Positions 43,173 through 52,750 of a stretch of 64,000 bases of DNA are shown here, one piece after another. The stretch lies in assembly GCA_024234635.1 (NCBI GenBank), contig JACKNX010000012.1, forward strand, positions 1-64,000. Direction: 5' to 3'. The notes beneath the pieces were generated by a model, which worked only from the letters and a program-made list of their open reading frames with translations, searched no databases and was not told where the DNA came from. The DNA is from Pseudomonadales bacterium. Lineage in GTDB: Bacteria; Pseudomonadota; Gammaproteobacteria; Pseudomonadales; Azotimanducaceae. Position numbers and translations under genes: made by a program. Numbering within the stretch: the stretch's first letter is position 1; the number at the start of each line of letters is the position of its first letter.

Positions 43173-43890
43173 GCAGCTTTCCTCCCCTGTTGGCGGAGCG
43201 GACAATGGATCCGATCCTGTCGCCGGCCGCGATCCGCGCGAGCGCACCGCGCGTATGCATGTCGAACACCACGATCGGCAACTCGTGGTCACGACACAGA
43301 CAGATGGCCGCCAGGTCCATCACACCCAGCTCCTCGCTCAAAACCTGGTGATAATCCAGTTCAGCATAGCGCACCGCGTCGGGTTGCCTGAACGGATCGG
43401 CGGAATAGATGCCATCGACCTTCGTGGCCTTCAGGACGGCATCCGCACCGATCTCGATGGCACGCAGACACGCTGCAGTATCCGTGGTGAACAGCGGATT
43501 GCCGGTGCCGCCGGCAAGCACGACAACGCGTCCGGCGTCCAGTTCCACAACGGCCTGATCCCGATTGAAGGCCGCCGCGACACCCGGGATACCGGTGGCG
43601 GCAAACAGCGTCGTTGCAACGCCGTGGCGCAACAGTACGTCGCGACACGCCAGCCCGTTCATGATCGTGGCCAGCATGCCCATCTGATCGGCGGTGATTC
43701 GGTCGATCCCTCCCCGGGCGAGCGTCGCGCCGCGCAGGAGATTTCCGCCGCCAAGCACAATACCCAACTGCCCGCCAGCGGCGACGAAACTGCCGATTTC
43801 CGCCGCGATCGCATCCAGCGCACCCGGATCGATGCTGGCACCGGCCTCACCGGCCAGTGCCTCACCGGACAGCTTCAGCAGCAGCCGCAA
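43162..43890 (-). CDS. pyrH: UMP kinase
   Basis: This 242-residue kinase phosphorylates UMP to UDP. RLLLKLSGEALAGE opens the protein, with VLGGGNLLRG near residue 45, GGTGNPLFTTDTAACLRA near residue 127 and ATKVDGIYSADP near residue 156. The only available start is TTG 43890, two codons after the in-frame tsf stop, with GGGAGG 7 bp upstream. This makes the N terminus about 9 residues shorter than in E. coli. Confidence 0.95.
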   Translation of the reverse strand: MRLLLKLSGEALAGEAGASIDPGALDAIAAEIGSFVAAGGQLGIVLGGGNLLRGATLARGGIDRITADQMGMLATIMNGLACRDVLLRHGVATTLFAATGIPGVAAAFNRDQAVVELDAGRVVVLAGGTGNPLFTTDTAACLRAIEIGADAVLKATKVDGIYSADPFRQPDAVRYAELDYHQVLSEELGVMDLAAICLCRDHELPIVVFDMHTRGALARIAAGDRIGSIVRSANRGGKLHAR

Positions 43891-43893
43891 ACG

Positions 43894-44772
43894 TCAGCCT
43901 CCCTTGCTGGCTTTGACCTGGGCGGCCACTTCCGCGGCAAAGTCGGACTCTTCCCTGTCGATGCCCTCACCCACTTCGAAACGGGCAAGACGCAGGCATT
44001 CGACACCGGCTTCCTTGCACAGCTGACCCACCTTCTTGTTGGGATCCTTGACGAACGGCTGATCGAGGAGGCTCACCTCGGCCAGGAACTTGCGCACGCG
44101 GCCGTCGACCATTTTGGCGACGATGTCTGCCGGCTTGCCACTCTCGGCGGCCTGGGCCGTATAGATCTCGCGTTCCTTTTCAATGACTTCCGCGGAAACG
44201 TCTTCGCCACGTACGACCAGTGGATTCATGGCCGTAACGTGCATCGCGAGATCCCGCCCGACTTCCGCGTTCATGCGGCTCAGCGCCACCAGTGCGCCTT
44301 TGCGGTTGTCGCCGTGCAGGTAATTGCAGACGTAACCGCCGGCAGGCGCGACAAACACGACCGCGCGACGGATGGTGATGTTCTCGCCGATTTCCTGCAC
44401 CAGCGCCTCGCGTTCGGCACTGAAGGCGGCGTTGAGGGCGGCAGTGACGTCAGCGTCAGCGCACGTCAGCGCGGCGTCGGCCACTTTGGCGACGAAAGCC
44501 TGGAACTTCTCGTTCTTGGCTGCAAAGTCCGTCTCGATGTTGACTTCCACCATGGCACCGCGGCTGCCATCCGGCGCCATGCGCACGCCCAGCAGACCGT
44601 CTGCGGTGGTTCGACCGGATTTCTTCGCGGCCTTGAGCGCGCTCTTCTTGCGCAGTTCCTCGATGGCCTTCTCCATATCGCCGTCAGCCTCCACGAGCGC
44701 GTTCTTGCACTCGAGCATGCCGAGCCCGGTGCGCTCTCGCAGTTCCTTGACCATGCTTGCGGTAATCGCCAT
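43894..44772 (-). CDS. tsf: elongation factor Ts
   Basis: This 292-residue protein exchanges GDP for GTP on EF-Tu. The N-terminal UBA-like segment VKELRERTGLGMLECKNAL, the core EVNIETDFAAKNEKFQAFV and the late KFLAEVSLLDQPFVKDPNKK are conserved. It starts 3 bp after rpsB ends. Its reading frame continues into pyrH after a single TGA. Confidence 0.97.
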   Translation of the reverse strand: MAITASMVKELRERTGLGMLECKNALVEADGDMEKAIEELRKKSALKAAKKSGRTTADGLLGVRMAPDGSRGAMVEVNIETDFAAKNEKFQAFVAKVADAALTCADADVTAALNAAFSAEREALVQEIGENITIRRAVVFVAPAGGYVCNYLHGDNRKGALVALSRMNAEVGRDLAMHVTAMNPLVVRGEDVSAEVIEKEREIYTAQAAESGKPADIVAKMVDGRVRKFLAEVSLLDQPFVKDPNKKVGQLCKEAGVECLRLARFEVGEGIDREESDFAAEVAAQVKASKGG

Positions 44773-44775
44773 CTC

Positions 44776-45531
44776 TTACTCCTCAGCGGCCGCGCCGGCG
44801 GCTTCTTCCTCGATCACTTCCACGAATTCGTCGGCGTCCACCTCACCGCGGGCGTTGCGCTGCCCTTCGGCGATGGCATCCGCCACCGCGGAGACATACA
44901 GACGAATGGCCCGAATGGCGTCATCGTTACCGGGAATGACGTAGTCCACGCCTTCCGGGTCGCTGTTGGTGTCGACAATGCCGAATACCGGAATGCCGAG
45001 CTTGTTGGCTTCCGTGATCGCGATACGCTCGTGATTGACATCGATGACGAACAGCGCGTCCGGCAGACCGGCCATGTTCTTGATGCCACCGAGACTGCGT
45101 TCCAGCTTTTCGGTGAGTCGCCTGCGCTGCAGCGCTTCCCGCTTGGTCAGGTGTTCAAAGGTACCGTCTTCCGCCTGTTTCTCGAGCTCCTGAAGACGCT
45201 TGATACTCTGCCGGATGGTCTTGTAGTTGGTCAGCATGCCACCCAGCCAGCGCTGGTCGACATACGGAGCACCTACCCGCGACGCCTGCTCGGCGATGAC
45301 CTTGGCCGCCGCCCGCTTGGTCCCCACGAACAGGATCTTGGCGCCGCGGCGTGAAAGCCGCCGGACTTCGCCAAGCGCAGCGTTGAGCGCCGGCACGGTA
45401 TGCTCGAGATTGATGATATGGATCTTGTTGCGGGCCCCGAAGATGTACTGAGCCATCTTGGGATTCCAGAATCGGGTCTGATGGCCGAAGTGCACGCCAG
45501 CGGCCAGCATGTCCTGCATGCTAACTGTCAT
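44776..45531 (-). CDS. rpsB: 30S ribosomal protein S2
   Basis: This 250-residue protein is ribosomal protein S2. MQDMLAAGVHFGHQTRFWNP, FVGTKRAAAKVIAEQA, DQRWLGGMLTNYKTIRQSI and PDALFVIDVNHERIAITEA are conserved. The tail is acidic and alanine-rich. ATG 45531 is the expected start; an open extension upstream is not supported. It heads the rpsB-tsf-pyrH-frr group and is divergent from map. Confidence 0.98.
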   Translation of the reverse strand: MTVSMQDMLAAGVHFGHQTRFWNPKMAQYIFGARNKIHIINLEHTVPALNAALGEVRRLSRRGAKILFVGTKRAAAKVIAEQASRVGAPYVDQRWLGGMLTNYKTIRQSIKRLQELEKQAEDGTFEHLTKREALQRRRLTEKLERSLGGIKNMAGLPDALFVIDVNHERIAITEANKLGIPVFGIVDTNSDPEGVDYVIPGNDDAIRAIRLYVSAVADAIAEGQRNARGEVDADEFVEVIEEEAAGAAAEE

Positions 45532-45826
45532 TTTTCTCTGTCTCCGGGTTAAAACCTCCGCCAATCCCACGATCGAACCGCTGCCCGTGAAAGCGCCGTT
45601 CCGGCAACCGGAAGGCATGCTCCAACAGGCGGAGGCACCCGCGATCGTGTGACGAGTGGCGTGTGTTTTTCGTTGAGTGACTGGTAATTGCGTATTGCCC
45701 TGACGCTCGTTGCCCCTGGGCGGCGCGCTTTATACCATAGATCAATTCCAGCCGGAATCCTGTGGGCATGCGCGCCATGCCACCAGCACACCGGTTGCCG
45801 CTGATTCAGGACAACTCGGACACCAC
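45532..45826. other. 295-bp divergent spacer between rpsB and map
   Basis: It should hold the rpsB promoter and leader and the map promoter. I found one candidate -10 box for rpsB (separate entry) and no coding sequence. The rpsB leader of about 190 nt is long enough for S2 autoregulation, known in other gammaproteobacteria, but I could not identify the RNA motif by eye. Confidence 0.5.
45729..45734 (-). promoter_or_regulatory. candidate -10 box of the rpsB operon
   Basis: TATAAA on the minus strand is followed directly by GCGCGCC, a GC-rich discriminator typical of promoters repressed by ppGpp. The -35 at 17 bp (TTCCGG) is poor. The position gives a leader of about 190 nt for rpsB. Confidence 0.4.
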
Positions 45827-46618
45827 ATGGTCGCAAGGGTAGAGAACGAAGCCGACATCGCCTGCATGCGCGCCGCCGGCCGGGCCGCAGCCGAGGTTCT
45901 GGAGATGATCGAGTCCCACGTGGTGCCCGGCGTCACCACCGAGCACCTGAACCAGCTCTGTCACGATTACATCGTCGACACCCTGGGGTGCATTCCGGCA
46001 CCCCTTAACTACAGGAACAGCCCGCAGTCGCCGCCGTATCCGAAATCCATCTGCACCTCGGTGAACCACGTCATCTGTCACGGTATTCCAACCGACCGCA
46101 AGCCGTTGAAGGCCGGGGACATCGTCAACCTGGACATCACCGTCATCAAGGATGGTTTCCACGGCGACACGAGCCGGACTTTCTGCGTCGGCAAGGTGTC
46201 GCCACACGCCGAACGCCTGGTGCGTGTGGCCCAGGAGTGTCTCTACAAAGGTATCGAGAAGGTGCGTCCCGGCGCCTTCCTGGGCGATATCGGCAACGCC
46301 ATCGAGACCCATGCGGTGAAAAATCACTACTCCGTCGTACAGGAATTCTGCGGACACGGCACGGGTCGAATCTTCCACGACGCTCCCCAGGTGCTGCACT
46401 ATGGCCGTGCCGGCACGGGAATGCGGCTGGAGGAAGGCATGACCTTCACCATTGAACCGATGATCAATGCCGGTACGCGGCATCTGCGCATCCTGAGCGA
46501 CGGTTGGACGGTGATAACCCGGGACCGCCGTCTGTCCGCCCAGTGGGAACACACGCTTCTGGTCACCGGCAGTGGCGCGGAAGTGCTCACGCTGCGGCGC
46601 GATGAATCACTTGGCTGA
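45827..46618 (+). CDS. map: methionine aminopeptidase, type I
   Basis: This 263-residue metalloenzyme removes N-terminal methionine. Metal ligands are visible in GDIVNLDITVIKDGFHGDTSRTF (two Asp), EFCGHGTGRIFHDAPQVLHY (His), GMTFTIEPMINAG (Glu) and SAQWEHTLLVT (Glu). ATG 45827 begins VARVENEADIACMRAAGR, the usual N terminus. It precedes and slightly overlaps glnD. Confidence 0.97.
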   Translation: MVARVENEADIACMRAAGRAAAEVLEMIESHVVPGVTTEHLNQLCHDYIVDTLGCIPAPLNYRNSPQSPPYPKSICTSVNHVICHGIPTDRKPLKAGDIVNLDITVIKDGFHGDTSRTFCVGKVSPHAERLVRVAQECLYKGIEKVRPGAFLGDIGNAIETHAVKNHYSVVQEFCGHGTGRIFHDAPQVLHYGRAGTGMRLEEGMTFTIEPMINAGTRHLRILSDGWTVITRDRRLSAQWEHTLLVTGSGAEVLTLRRDESLG

Positions 46619-49238
46619 GTCCGCCACGCCATCGACATCGCCTGAGTGGGCACGCGGCGAGATCGACGCCAATACCCGCGCGCTCGCTGACCGCTACTGG
46701 CAACGGGCCGACGTCGCCGAACTGGTGGTCAGCCGCACCCGACTGTTTGACGATCTGCTGGGCGTTTTTTTCCATCACCATTTTGGTCAGGCCGTCACGG
46801 GCGTGGCGCTCATCGCCGTTGGCGGATTCGGTCGCGCGGAATTGTTTCCGGGCTCCGACATCGACATCTGCCTGCTGGTGGACGCCGCCGGCGCGCGCCA
46901 GGCAACCATCGAAGCCTTCCTGCACGACCTCTACGATCTCCGCGTGGAGGTCGGGTTCAGCGTGCGCACACCGGAAGAATGCGAGAGCCTCGCCCGGGAC
47001 GACATCACCATCGCCACCGCGCTGTTCGAGCGTCGGCTGCTCGCGGGGGACACGGCGCTGGCCACCAGGCTGGACTCGCTGCTGACAACCGATCGACTGT
47101 GGCCGGGGGCGGAATTCTTTCGCGCCAAACACGATGAGCAGATAAAGCGCCACGCCCGTTTCGACAACGTCGACTACGGACTCGAACCGAACGTCAAATC
47201 GTCGCCGGGCGGTCTGCGTGACTACCACACCGCAATCTGGGTCTGCATGCGCCAGTTCGGCACGTCATCGCCGGAGGCGCTGGTGGACCTGGGTGTGCTC
47301 ACGGAACAGGAGAAGGACTGGCTTGTCGAAGGACGCCGATTCCTGTGGTGGGTGCGTTTCGGCCTGCACCTGCTGACCGGCCGCAAGGAAGACCGCCTGC
47401 AGTTCGAATACCAGCGGGAACTCGCGCGCCGTCTCGGCTTTGCCGACACCCATGCAAAACTTGGCGTCGAACGCTTCATGCAGATGTACTACCACCACGT
47501 GCTGGAGCTGCGTGAAGTCAACGACATCCTTCTGCAGGACTTTGCGGAACGCATCCTGCCGGCGCCCGACGGTGATCGGCTGGAAGAAGTCAACGCACGT
47601 TTCCGGCTGCGCAACAGGTATATCGAAACGGTGCACGACCGGGTGTTCCGCGACACGCCCTCCGCGCTCATGGAACTGTTCGTGGTCATGGCACATCGGC
47701 GCGATATCTCCGGCGTGCGCGCATCGACCATCCGGCTGATCCGCGAAAGCCTCGATCTGATCGACGATAATTTCCGCAACGATCCACGCGTGACGGGTCT
47801 GTTCATCAGCCTGTTACGCGCGCCATACACACTTGTATCCCAGCTCACGCGCATGCGCCGCTATGGCATCCTCGGGCGCTATATTCCCGAATTCGGTCGC
47901 ATCATCGGGCAGATGCAGCACGACCTGTTCCACATCTATACCGTGGATGCGCACACCATGATGGTGATACGCAACATGCGCCGCTTTTTCTACCGCACTT
48001 CCGCCCGCACGTTTCCGGTTGCCTGGCACTGCGTCCACCAGCTACCCAAGATCGAACTGCTGTACCTCGCCGGCCTGTTCCACGATATCGCCAAAGGCCG
48101 CGGCGGCGACCATTCCGAACTCGGCGCCACGGATGTCCAGGCCTTCTGCGCCCGGCATGCGCTGTCAACGGCGGACACTCAGCTCGTGAGCTGGCTTGTG
48201 GAGCAGCACCTGACCATGTCCAGTGTCGCGCAGCGTCAGGACATCTACGACCCCGATGTCGTGTACGAGTTTGCCCGTGAGGTGAAATCGGAACGCCGTC
48301 TCGACTATCTGTACGCGCTGACGGTGGCGGATATCAATGCCACCAATCCAACCTTGTGGAACAGCTATCGCGCGACGCTGATGCGCCATCTCTACGCCGC
48401 CACGCGCCGCGCGCTCAGGCGCGGACTGGAATCGCCCATGGACAAGGCGGCCACCATCGAGGCCAAACGTGAAAGCGCGCTCCGCCGCATCAGGGATCTC
48501 TATCCCGAACATGACCAGGCGGACGTGGAGTCGCTGTGGGCGGCACCGAACGAGGAGTTTTTTCTGCGCCACAGCGCGCGCCACATCGCCCGCGTCAGCC
48601 ATCTCTGCCTGAAACACGATCCCCGTAGCGCGCCACTGGTATTCCTGCACAACACCACTGCACAGGTCGCCGGGGAAGCCGTCACCGAAGTGTATGTCTA
48701 TACGACGGACCAGCCGGGCCTGTTCGGTCGCGCCACGGCGGCGATCGACCGGCTCAACCTCTCCATCTTCGAAGCCAGCATCAATACCACTGATGACGGA
48801 ATCTGTTTCAACGTGTTTGTCGTGCTGAACGACGACAACACCGTCATCCCGCCGCGCGAACACGTCCGCATGGCGCGCTCCATTACGGCAGCGCTGCAGA
48901 CCCCTCCTGATCCCACCAGGGCCCGGCGCGTGCCCCGGCAACTGAAGCAGCTTTCCCGCCGAACCGAGTGCGCCATCAGAACCGAACCCGGCAGCAACTT
49001 TTCGAGCCTGACGATCAAAGCGCTGGACAGACCGGGCCTGCTGGCGGACATCGGCTCGCTATTCAGCAATTTCGGCGTCACCGTCCTGCGCGCCCGCATT
49101 GCCACGCTGGGCGAACGCGCCGAAGACATTTTCGATATCCAGACCGCAAACGGGTCGGCCTACGATGCCGCGGGCGGTTACGAACTCAGTCACGCGCTGC
49201 GGCAGGCCCTGGACTGGCACCTGCAGAAAGCACTGTGA
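46602..49238 (+). CDS. glnD: bifunctional [protein-PII] uridylyltransferase/uridylyl-removing enzyme
   Basis: This 878-residue protein senses glutamine and modifies PII proteins. The nucleotidyltransferase motif GGFGRAELFPGSDIDICLL is near residue 73; the HD hydrolase motif GLFHDIAKGRGGDHSELG is near residue 492; two ACT domains near the end (TTDQPGLFGRATAAIDRLNL and LDRPGLLADIGSLFSNFGV) bind glutamine. ATG 46602 overlaps map by 17 bp; a GTG ten codons earlier is possible. Confidence 0.97.
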   Translation: MNHLAESATPSTSPEWARGEIDANTRALADRYWQRADVAELVVSRTRLFDDLLGVFFHHHFGQAVTGVALIAVGGFGRAELFPGSDIDICLLVDAAGARQATIEAFLHDLYDLRVEVGFSVRTPEECESLARDDITIATALFERRLLAGDTALATRLDSLLTTDRLWPGAEFFRAKHDEQIKRHARFDNVDYGLEPNVKSSPGGLRDYHTAIWVCMRQFGTSSPEALVDLGVLTEQEKDWLVEGRRFLWWVRFGLHLLTGRKEDRLQFEYQRELARRLGFADTHAKLGVERFMQMYYHHVLELREVNDILLQDFAERILPAPDGDRLEEVNARFRLRNRYIETVHDRVFRDTPSALMELFVVMAHRRDISGVRASTIRLIRESLDLIDDNFRNDPRVTGLFISLLRAPYTLVSQLTRMRRYGILGRYIPEFGRIIGQMQHDLFHIYTVDAHTMMVIRNMRRFFYRTSARTFPVAWHCVHQLPKIELLYLAGLFHDIAKGRGGDHSELGATDVQAFCARHALSTADTQLVSWLVEQHLTMSSVAQRQDIYDPDVVYEFAREVKSERRLDYLYALTVADINATNPTLWNSYRATLMRHLYAATRRALRRGLESPMDKAATIEAKRESALRRIRDLYPEHDQADVESLWAAPNEEFFLRHSARHIARVSHLCLKHDPRSAPLVFLHNTTAQVAGEAVTEVYVYTTDQPGLFGRATAAIDRLNLSIFEASINTTDDGICFNVFVVLNDDNTVIPPREHVRMARSITAALQTPPDPTRARRVPRQLKQLSRRTECAIRTEPGSNFSSLTIKALDRPGLLADIGSLFSNFGVTVLRARIATLGERAEDIFDIQTANGSAYDAAGGYELSHALRQALDWHLQKAL

Positions 49239-49253
49239 TACCGCGGAAAATCC

Positions 49254-50453
49254 ATGAATCCACGACTCGACCTGTTGCAACCCTACCCCTTCGAACGCCT
49301 CAACGCGCTGAAGGCCGGCGCCGTCGCGCCGGCGGATCTGGCGCATATCGCGCTGTCGATAGGCGAACCCAAGCATCTTCCGCCGGATTTTGTCCTGGCG
49401 CGCCTGACGGACTGCGAGGCACTGCGAAGCGACCTGGCGACGTATCCCGCCACACGCGGTTCGGCGGAACTGCGTAACGCCATTGCCAGCTGGTTGCAAC
49501 GCCGCTTCGGCGCCAGCGTGGACCCGGATACCGAGGTGCTGCCGGTCGCCGGCACCCGGGAAGCCCTGTTTTCCTTCGGCATCGCGGTGCTGGGCGCGCG
49601 CACGGATGGCATTGCCGTGTTACCCAATCCGTTCTACCAGATCTACGAAGGCGCCACGCTGCTGGGCGGCGCCTCGCCCTATTTCCTGGCAGGCGATCCA
49701 GCCAACGGCCTGCTGCCGGATTTCGACAGCATTCCCGACCCTGTCTGGGCGCGTACTGAACTGCTCTATGTCTGCTCACCCTCCAATCCAACCGGCAGGG
49801 TACTGCCCCTGGCTACCTTGCAGCACCTCATCGAACTGGCGCATCGATACGACTTCGTCATCGCCGCGGATGAGTGCTATTCGGAAATATATCCCCACGA
49901 GGGGACGCCACCGCCCGGCCTGCTGCAGGCGAGTGCCGCCATGGGCAACACCGCGCACCGCCACTGTGTTGTCTTTCATTCGCTGAGCAAACGCTCGAAC
50001 CTGCCGGGGCTGCGCTCCGGTTTTGTCGCCGGCGATGCCCGGGTGCTGGAACGCTACTTCCTGTTCCGGACCTACGAAGGCTGCGCCCTGCCCGCGCACG
50101 TGCAGGCAGCCAGCGCCCTGGCCTGGAACGACGAGACACATGTGATCGCCAACCGTGCGGCCTACAACCGGAAATTTGCGCTGGCGCGTGAACTGGCACC
50201 CGCGGCGGCCCCGGCCGAGGACCCGGAAGGTGGCTTCTACTGGTGGGTAAAAACGCCAATGGACGATCAGCGGTTCGCGCGTCGCCTGTTCGAAACGGCC
50301 AACCTCACCGTGCTGCCCGGCTCGTTTCTCGGCAGACCGGGCAGCGACGGCAGCAATCCCGGCGCGGGCTACGTCCGCATTGCCTGGGTGGCGCCTGAGG
50401 CCGAGTGCCGGGACGCGGCGCAACGGCTGCAGAAGGCCTTCACAAGCCTGTAA
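49254..50453 (+). CDS. dapC: succinyldiaminopimelate aminotransferase
   Basis: This 399-residue fold-type I PLP enzyme makes N-succinyl-LL-2,6-diaminopimelate. It starts MNPRLDLLQPYPFERLNAL and has the PLP lysine in VFHSLSKRSNLPGLRSGF near residue 245, with CSPSNPTGRVLPL and ADECYSEIYP earlier. It sits 15 bp after glnD and before dapD, the same order as in pseudomonads, which supports the substrate assignment over other aminotransferases. Confidence 0.92.
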   Translation: MNPRLDLLQPYPFERLNALKAGAVAPADLAHIALSIGEPKHLPPDFVLARLTDCEALRSDLATYPATRGSAELRNAIASWLQRRFGASVDPDTEVLPVAGTREALFSFGIAVLGARTDGIAVLPNPFYQIYEGATLLGGASPYFLAGDPANGLLPDFDSIPDPVWARTELLYVCSPSNPTGRVLPLATLQHLIELAHRYDFVIAADECYSEIYPHEGTPPPGLLQASAAMGNTAHRHCVVFHSLSKRSNLPGLRSGFVAGDARVLERYFLFRTYEGCALPAHVQAASALAWNDETHVIANRAAYNRKFALARELAPAAAPAEDPEGGFYWWVKTPMDDQRFARRLFETANLTVLPGSFLGRPGSDGSNPGAGYVRIAWVAPEAECRDAAQRLQKAFTSL

Positions 50454-50586
50454 ACACCACGGTGCGGACGAGTGCGACAGGCACTGTCGCGGGGTATGCT
50501 TTGCGTTTCATTGAACCGGATGCACACCAGCACCGGTCTCGGCGGACGACCGGCCAGCCGTGGACACCGACAAGAGGACACCGACG

Positions 50587-51597
50587 ATGAGCAATGTCTA
50601 TGCATGGGGAACGGGTATCGCCCGACGCGCAGCGTCCGGCGCCATCCTCGACGTCTTTTTTCCGTGCCCGGTATTGCGTCCGGCCCCGGAACTCGCCGCG
50701 GAACTCCTGCAACGCTTTCCCCGCGGGACCTCGGAAACCACGGCAACCGCCCTGCAGGAACTGCTCGCGCATCTGCCGGAAACGCTGGCGACATCCCTTG
50801 CCCCACTGACGGATTCGCGAACGACCTTGCTGACCGTGCTGCTGACTGAAGACGGCCCGATCACGGACACCGCCGAGGCGTACCTGAAGCTGCACCTGCT
50901 GTCGCACCGTCTGACACCGCCGAACAGTCAGAACCTGGACGGCATCTTCGCCGCGCTGCCCACTGTGGCCTGGACCAGCGAGGGTCCGGTGCTGGCGGAA
51001 GAACTGTCCGGCTGCCTCCTGCGCGCGCGACTCGAGGGCAGGCACCTGGATGTGCACAGTGTCGACAAGTTTCCACGCATGGTGAACTACGTGGTCCCTC
51101 CCGGCGTGCGTATTGCCGACGCCAGCCGCGTGCGCCTGGGTGCCTACCTGGGCGATGGCACGACGGTGATGCACGAAGGACAGGTGAACTTCAATTCCGG
51201 CACGCTCGGTCCGAACATGGTGGAAGGACGCATCTCGCAAGGCGTCATCCTCGGCGCCGATACCGATCTGGGCGGTGGCGCCAGCACCATGGGGACACTT
51301 TCCGGAGGCGGTACGATCAAGGTGTCGCTGGGCCGCAACTGCCTGATCGGCGCCAACGCCGGTACCGGCATTCCGCTCGGAGATCGCTGCACCATCGAAG
51401 CCGGCCTCTACATCACGGCAAGCACGCCGGTGACGCTGATCGACGAAACAGGAGAGGTGGTCAGGGTCGTGAAAGCCAGGGAGCTGGCGGGCGGTTCGGA
51501 CATGCTGTTCGTGCGCAACGGCCGCACGGGACAGGTCGAATGCCGTACCAACCGGCGGGCCATCGCGCTCAACGAAGCGTTGCACGCGAACAACTGA
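50587..51597 (+). CDS. dapD: tetrahydrodipicolinate N-succinyltransferase, long form
   Basis: This 336-residue protein transfers succinyl groups to tetrahydrodipicolinate. It is the long type seen in pseudomonads and actinobacteria, with an N-terminal domain of about 100 residues, then FPRMVNYVVPPGVRIADASR and hexapeptide repeats (GPNMVEGRISQGVILGADTD, GGGASTMGTLSGGGT). ATG 50587 is the typical start. It lies between dapC and dapE. Confidence 0.94.
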   Translation: MSNVYAWGTGIARRAASGAILDVFFPCPVLRPAPELAAELLQRFPRGTSETTATALQELLAHLPETLATSLAPLTDSRTTLLTVLLTEDGPITDTAEAYLKLHLLSHRLTPPNSQNLDGIFAALPTVAWTSEGPVLAEELSGCLLRARLEGRHLDVHSVDKFPRMVNYVVPPGVRIADASRVRLGAYLGDGTTVMHEGQVNFNSGTLGPNMVEGRISQGVILGADTDLGGGASTMGTLSGGGTIKVSLGRNCLIGANAGTGIPLGDRCTIEAGLYITASTPVTLIDETGEVVRVVKARELAGGSDMLFVRNGRTGQVECRTNRRAIALNEALHANN

Positions 51598-51601
51598 CGC
51601 A

Positions 51602-52750
51602 GTGAACAAAAACGTCCACGAACGCGTCCTGGCACTGACCTGTGAGCTGGTAGCGCGAGCTTCCGTCACACCGGAAGACGCCGGCTGTCTGGAGGCCATC
51701 GGCGCACGCCTGGCGGCGCTGGGCTTTCGACTGGAACGCATGGACGCGGGCGGTGTCAGCAACCTGTGGGCAACCCTGGGTGATCGGGGGCCGCTGTTTG
51801 CCTTTGCCGGCCATACGGACGTGGTGCCCCCCGGACCTGACGACGCCTGGCAGTCGCCACCCTTCGAACCCACTATCCGCGACGGCTACCTGTACGGCCG
51901 GGGCACGGCGGACATGAAAGGGGCGCTGGCGGCAATGGTGGTGGCGACCGAAGACTTCGTTGCCGCAACCGGCATACCAGCAACAGGGCGCCTGGCGTTT
52001 CTTCTCACCAGCGACGAAGAAGGGCCTGGCATTCATGGCACCCGTCACGTCATGGCACAGCTTGAAGCCCGTGGCGATCACATCGCTACCTGTGTCGTGG
52101 GTGAACCTTCGTCGTCCGCACAGCTTGGCGACGTCATCCGCAACGGGCGACGTGGTTCACTCAATCTGGAACTCACTGTCCGCGGTGTGCAGGGGCACGT
52201 TGCGTACCCGGATCAGGTCGTCAATCCCATTCACCGCCTTGCACCGGCACTGACCGAGTGGTGTGCGCAGGTGTGGGACAATGGCTCCCGCGATTACCCG
52301 CCAACCAGTATGCAGATCACCAACGTCAATGCCGGCACCGGCGCAGTGAACGTCGTGCCTGGTGCGTTGACGCTGCTGGCCAACTATCGTTTTTCCACGG
52401 CGCTCACCGCAGCCGACATACGTGCGCGCACCGAAGCGATCTTCGCCCGGCATGCGCTGGACTATACCGCCACGTGGACGCTGTCGGGCGATCCCTTCCT
52501 GACGCCGGCGGGAGCCTTCACGGACCTCGTCAACGCCGCCATTCGCGACACCACAGGCCATGACACCGAACTGTCCACGTCCGGCGGGACGTCGGACGGC
52601 CGGTTCATCGCCCCAACAGGTACCGCCCTGGTGGAGCTCGGCCCGAACAACGCCACCATCCATAAAGTGAACGAGCGCATCGCACTGGTGGAACTTGCGC
52701 CGCTCGCGGCGATCTACACAGGCATTCTGCAACGCGTGTTCCAGGCCTGA
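51602..52750 (+). CDS. dapE: succinyl-diaminopimelate desuccinylase
   Basis: This 382-residue zinc peptidase-family enzyme releases LL-diaminopimelate. FAFAGHTDVVPPGPDD near residue 64 has the first metal histidine; YGRGTADMKGALAAMVVA near residue 98 has the bridging Asp; LTSDEEGPGIHGTRHVM near residue 135 has the catalytic Glu pair; STSGGTSDGRFIA has the loop near residue 325. The start is GTG 51602, 4 bp after the dapD stop. It overlaps gspN by 1 bp. Confidence 0.95.
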   Translation: MNKNVHERVLALTCELVARASVTPEDAGCLEAIGARLAALGFRLERMDAGGVSNLWATLGDRGPLFAFAGHTDVVPPGPDDAWQSPPFEPTIRDGYLYGRGTADMKGALAAMVVATEDFVAATGIPATGRLAFLLTSDEEGPGIHGTRHVMAQLEARGDHIATCVVGEPSSSAQLGDVIRNGRRGSLNLELTVRGVQGHVAYPDQVVNPIHRLAPALTEWCAQVWDNGSRDYPPTSMQITNVNAGTGAVNVVPGALTLLANYRFSTALTAADIRARTEAIFARHALDYTATWTLSGDPFLTPAGAFTDLVNAAIRDTTGHDTELSTSGGTSDGRFIAPTGTALVELGPNNATIHKVNERIALVELAPLAAIYTGILQRVFQA

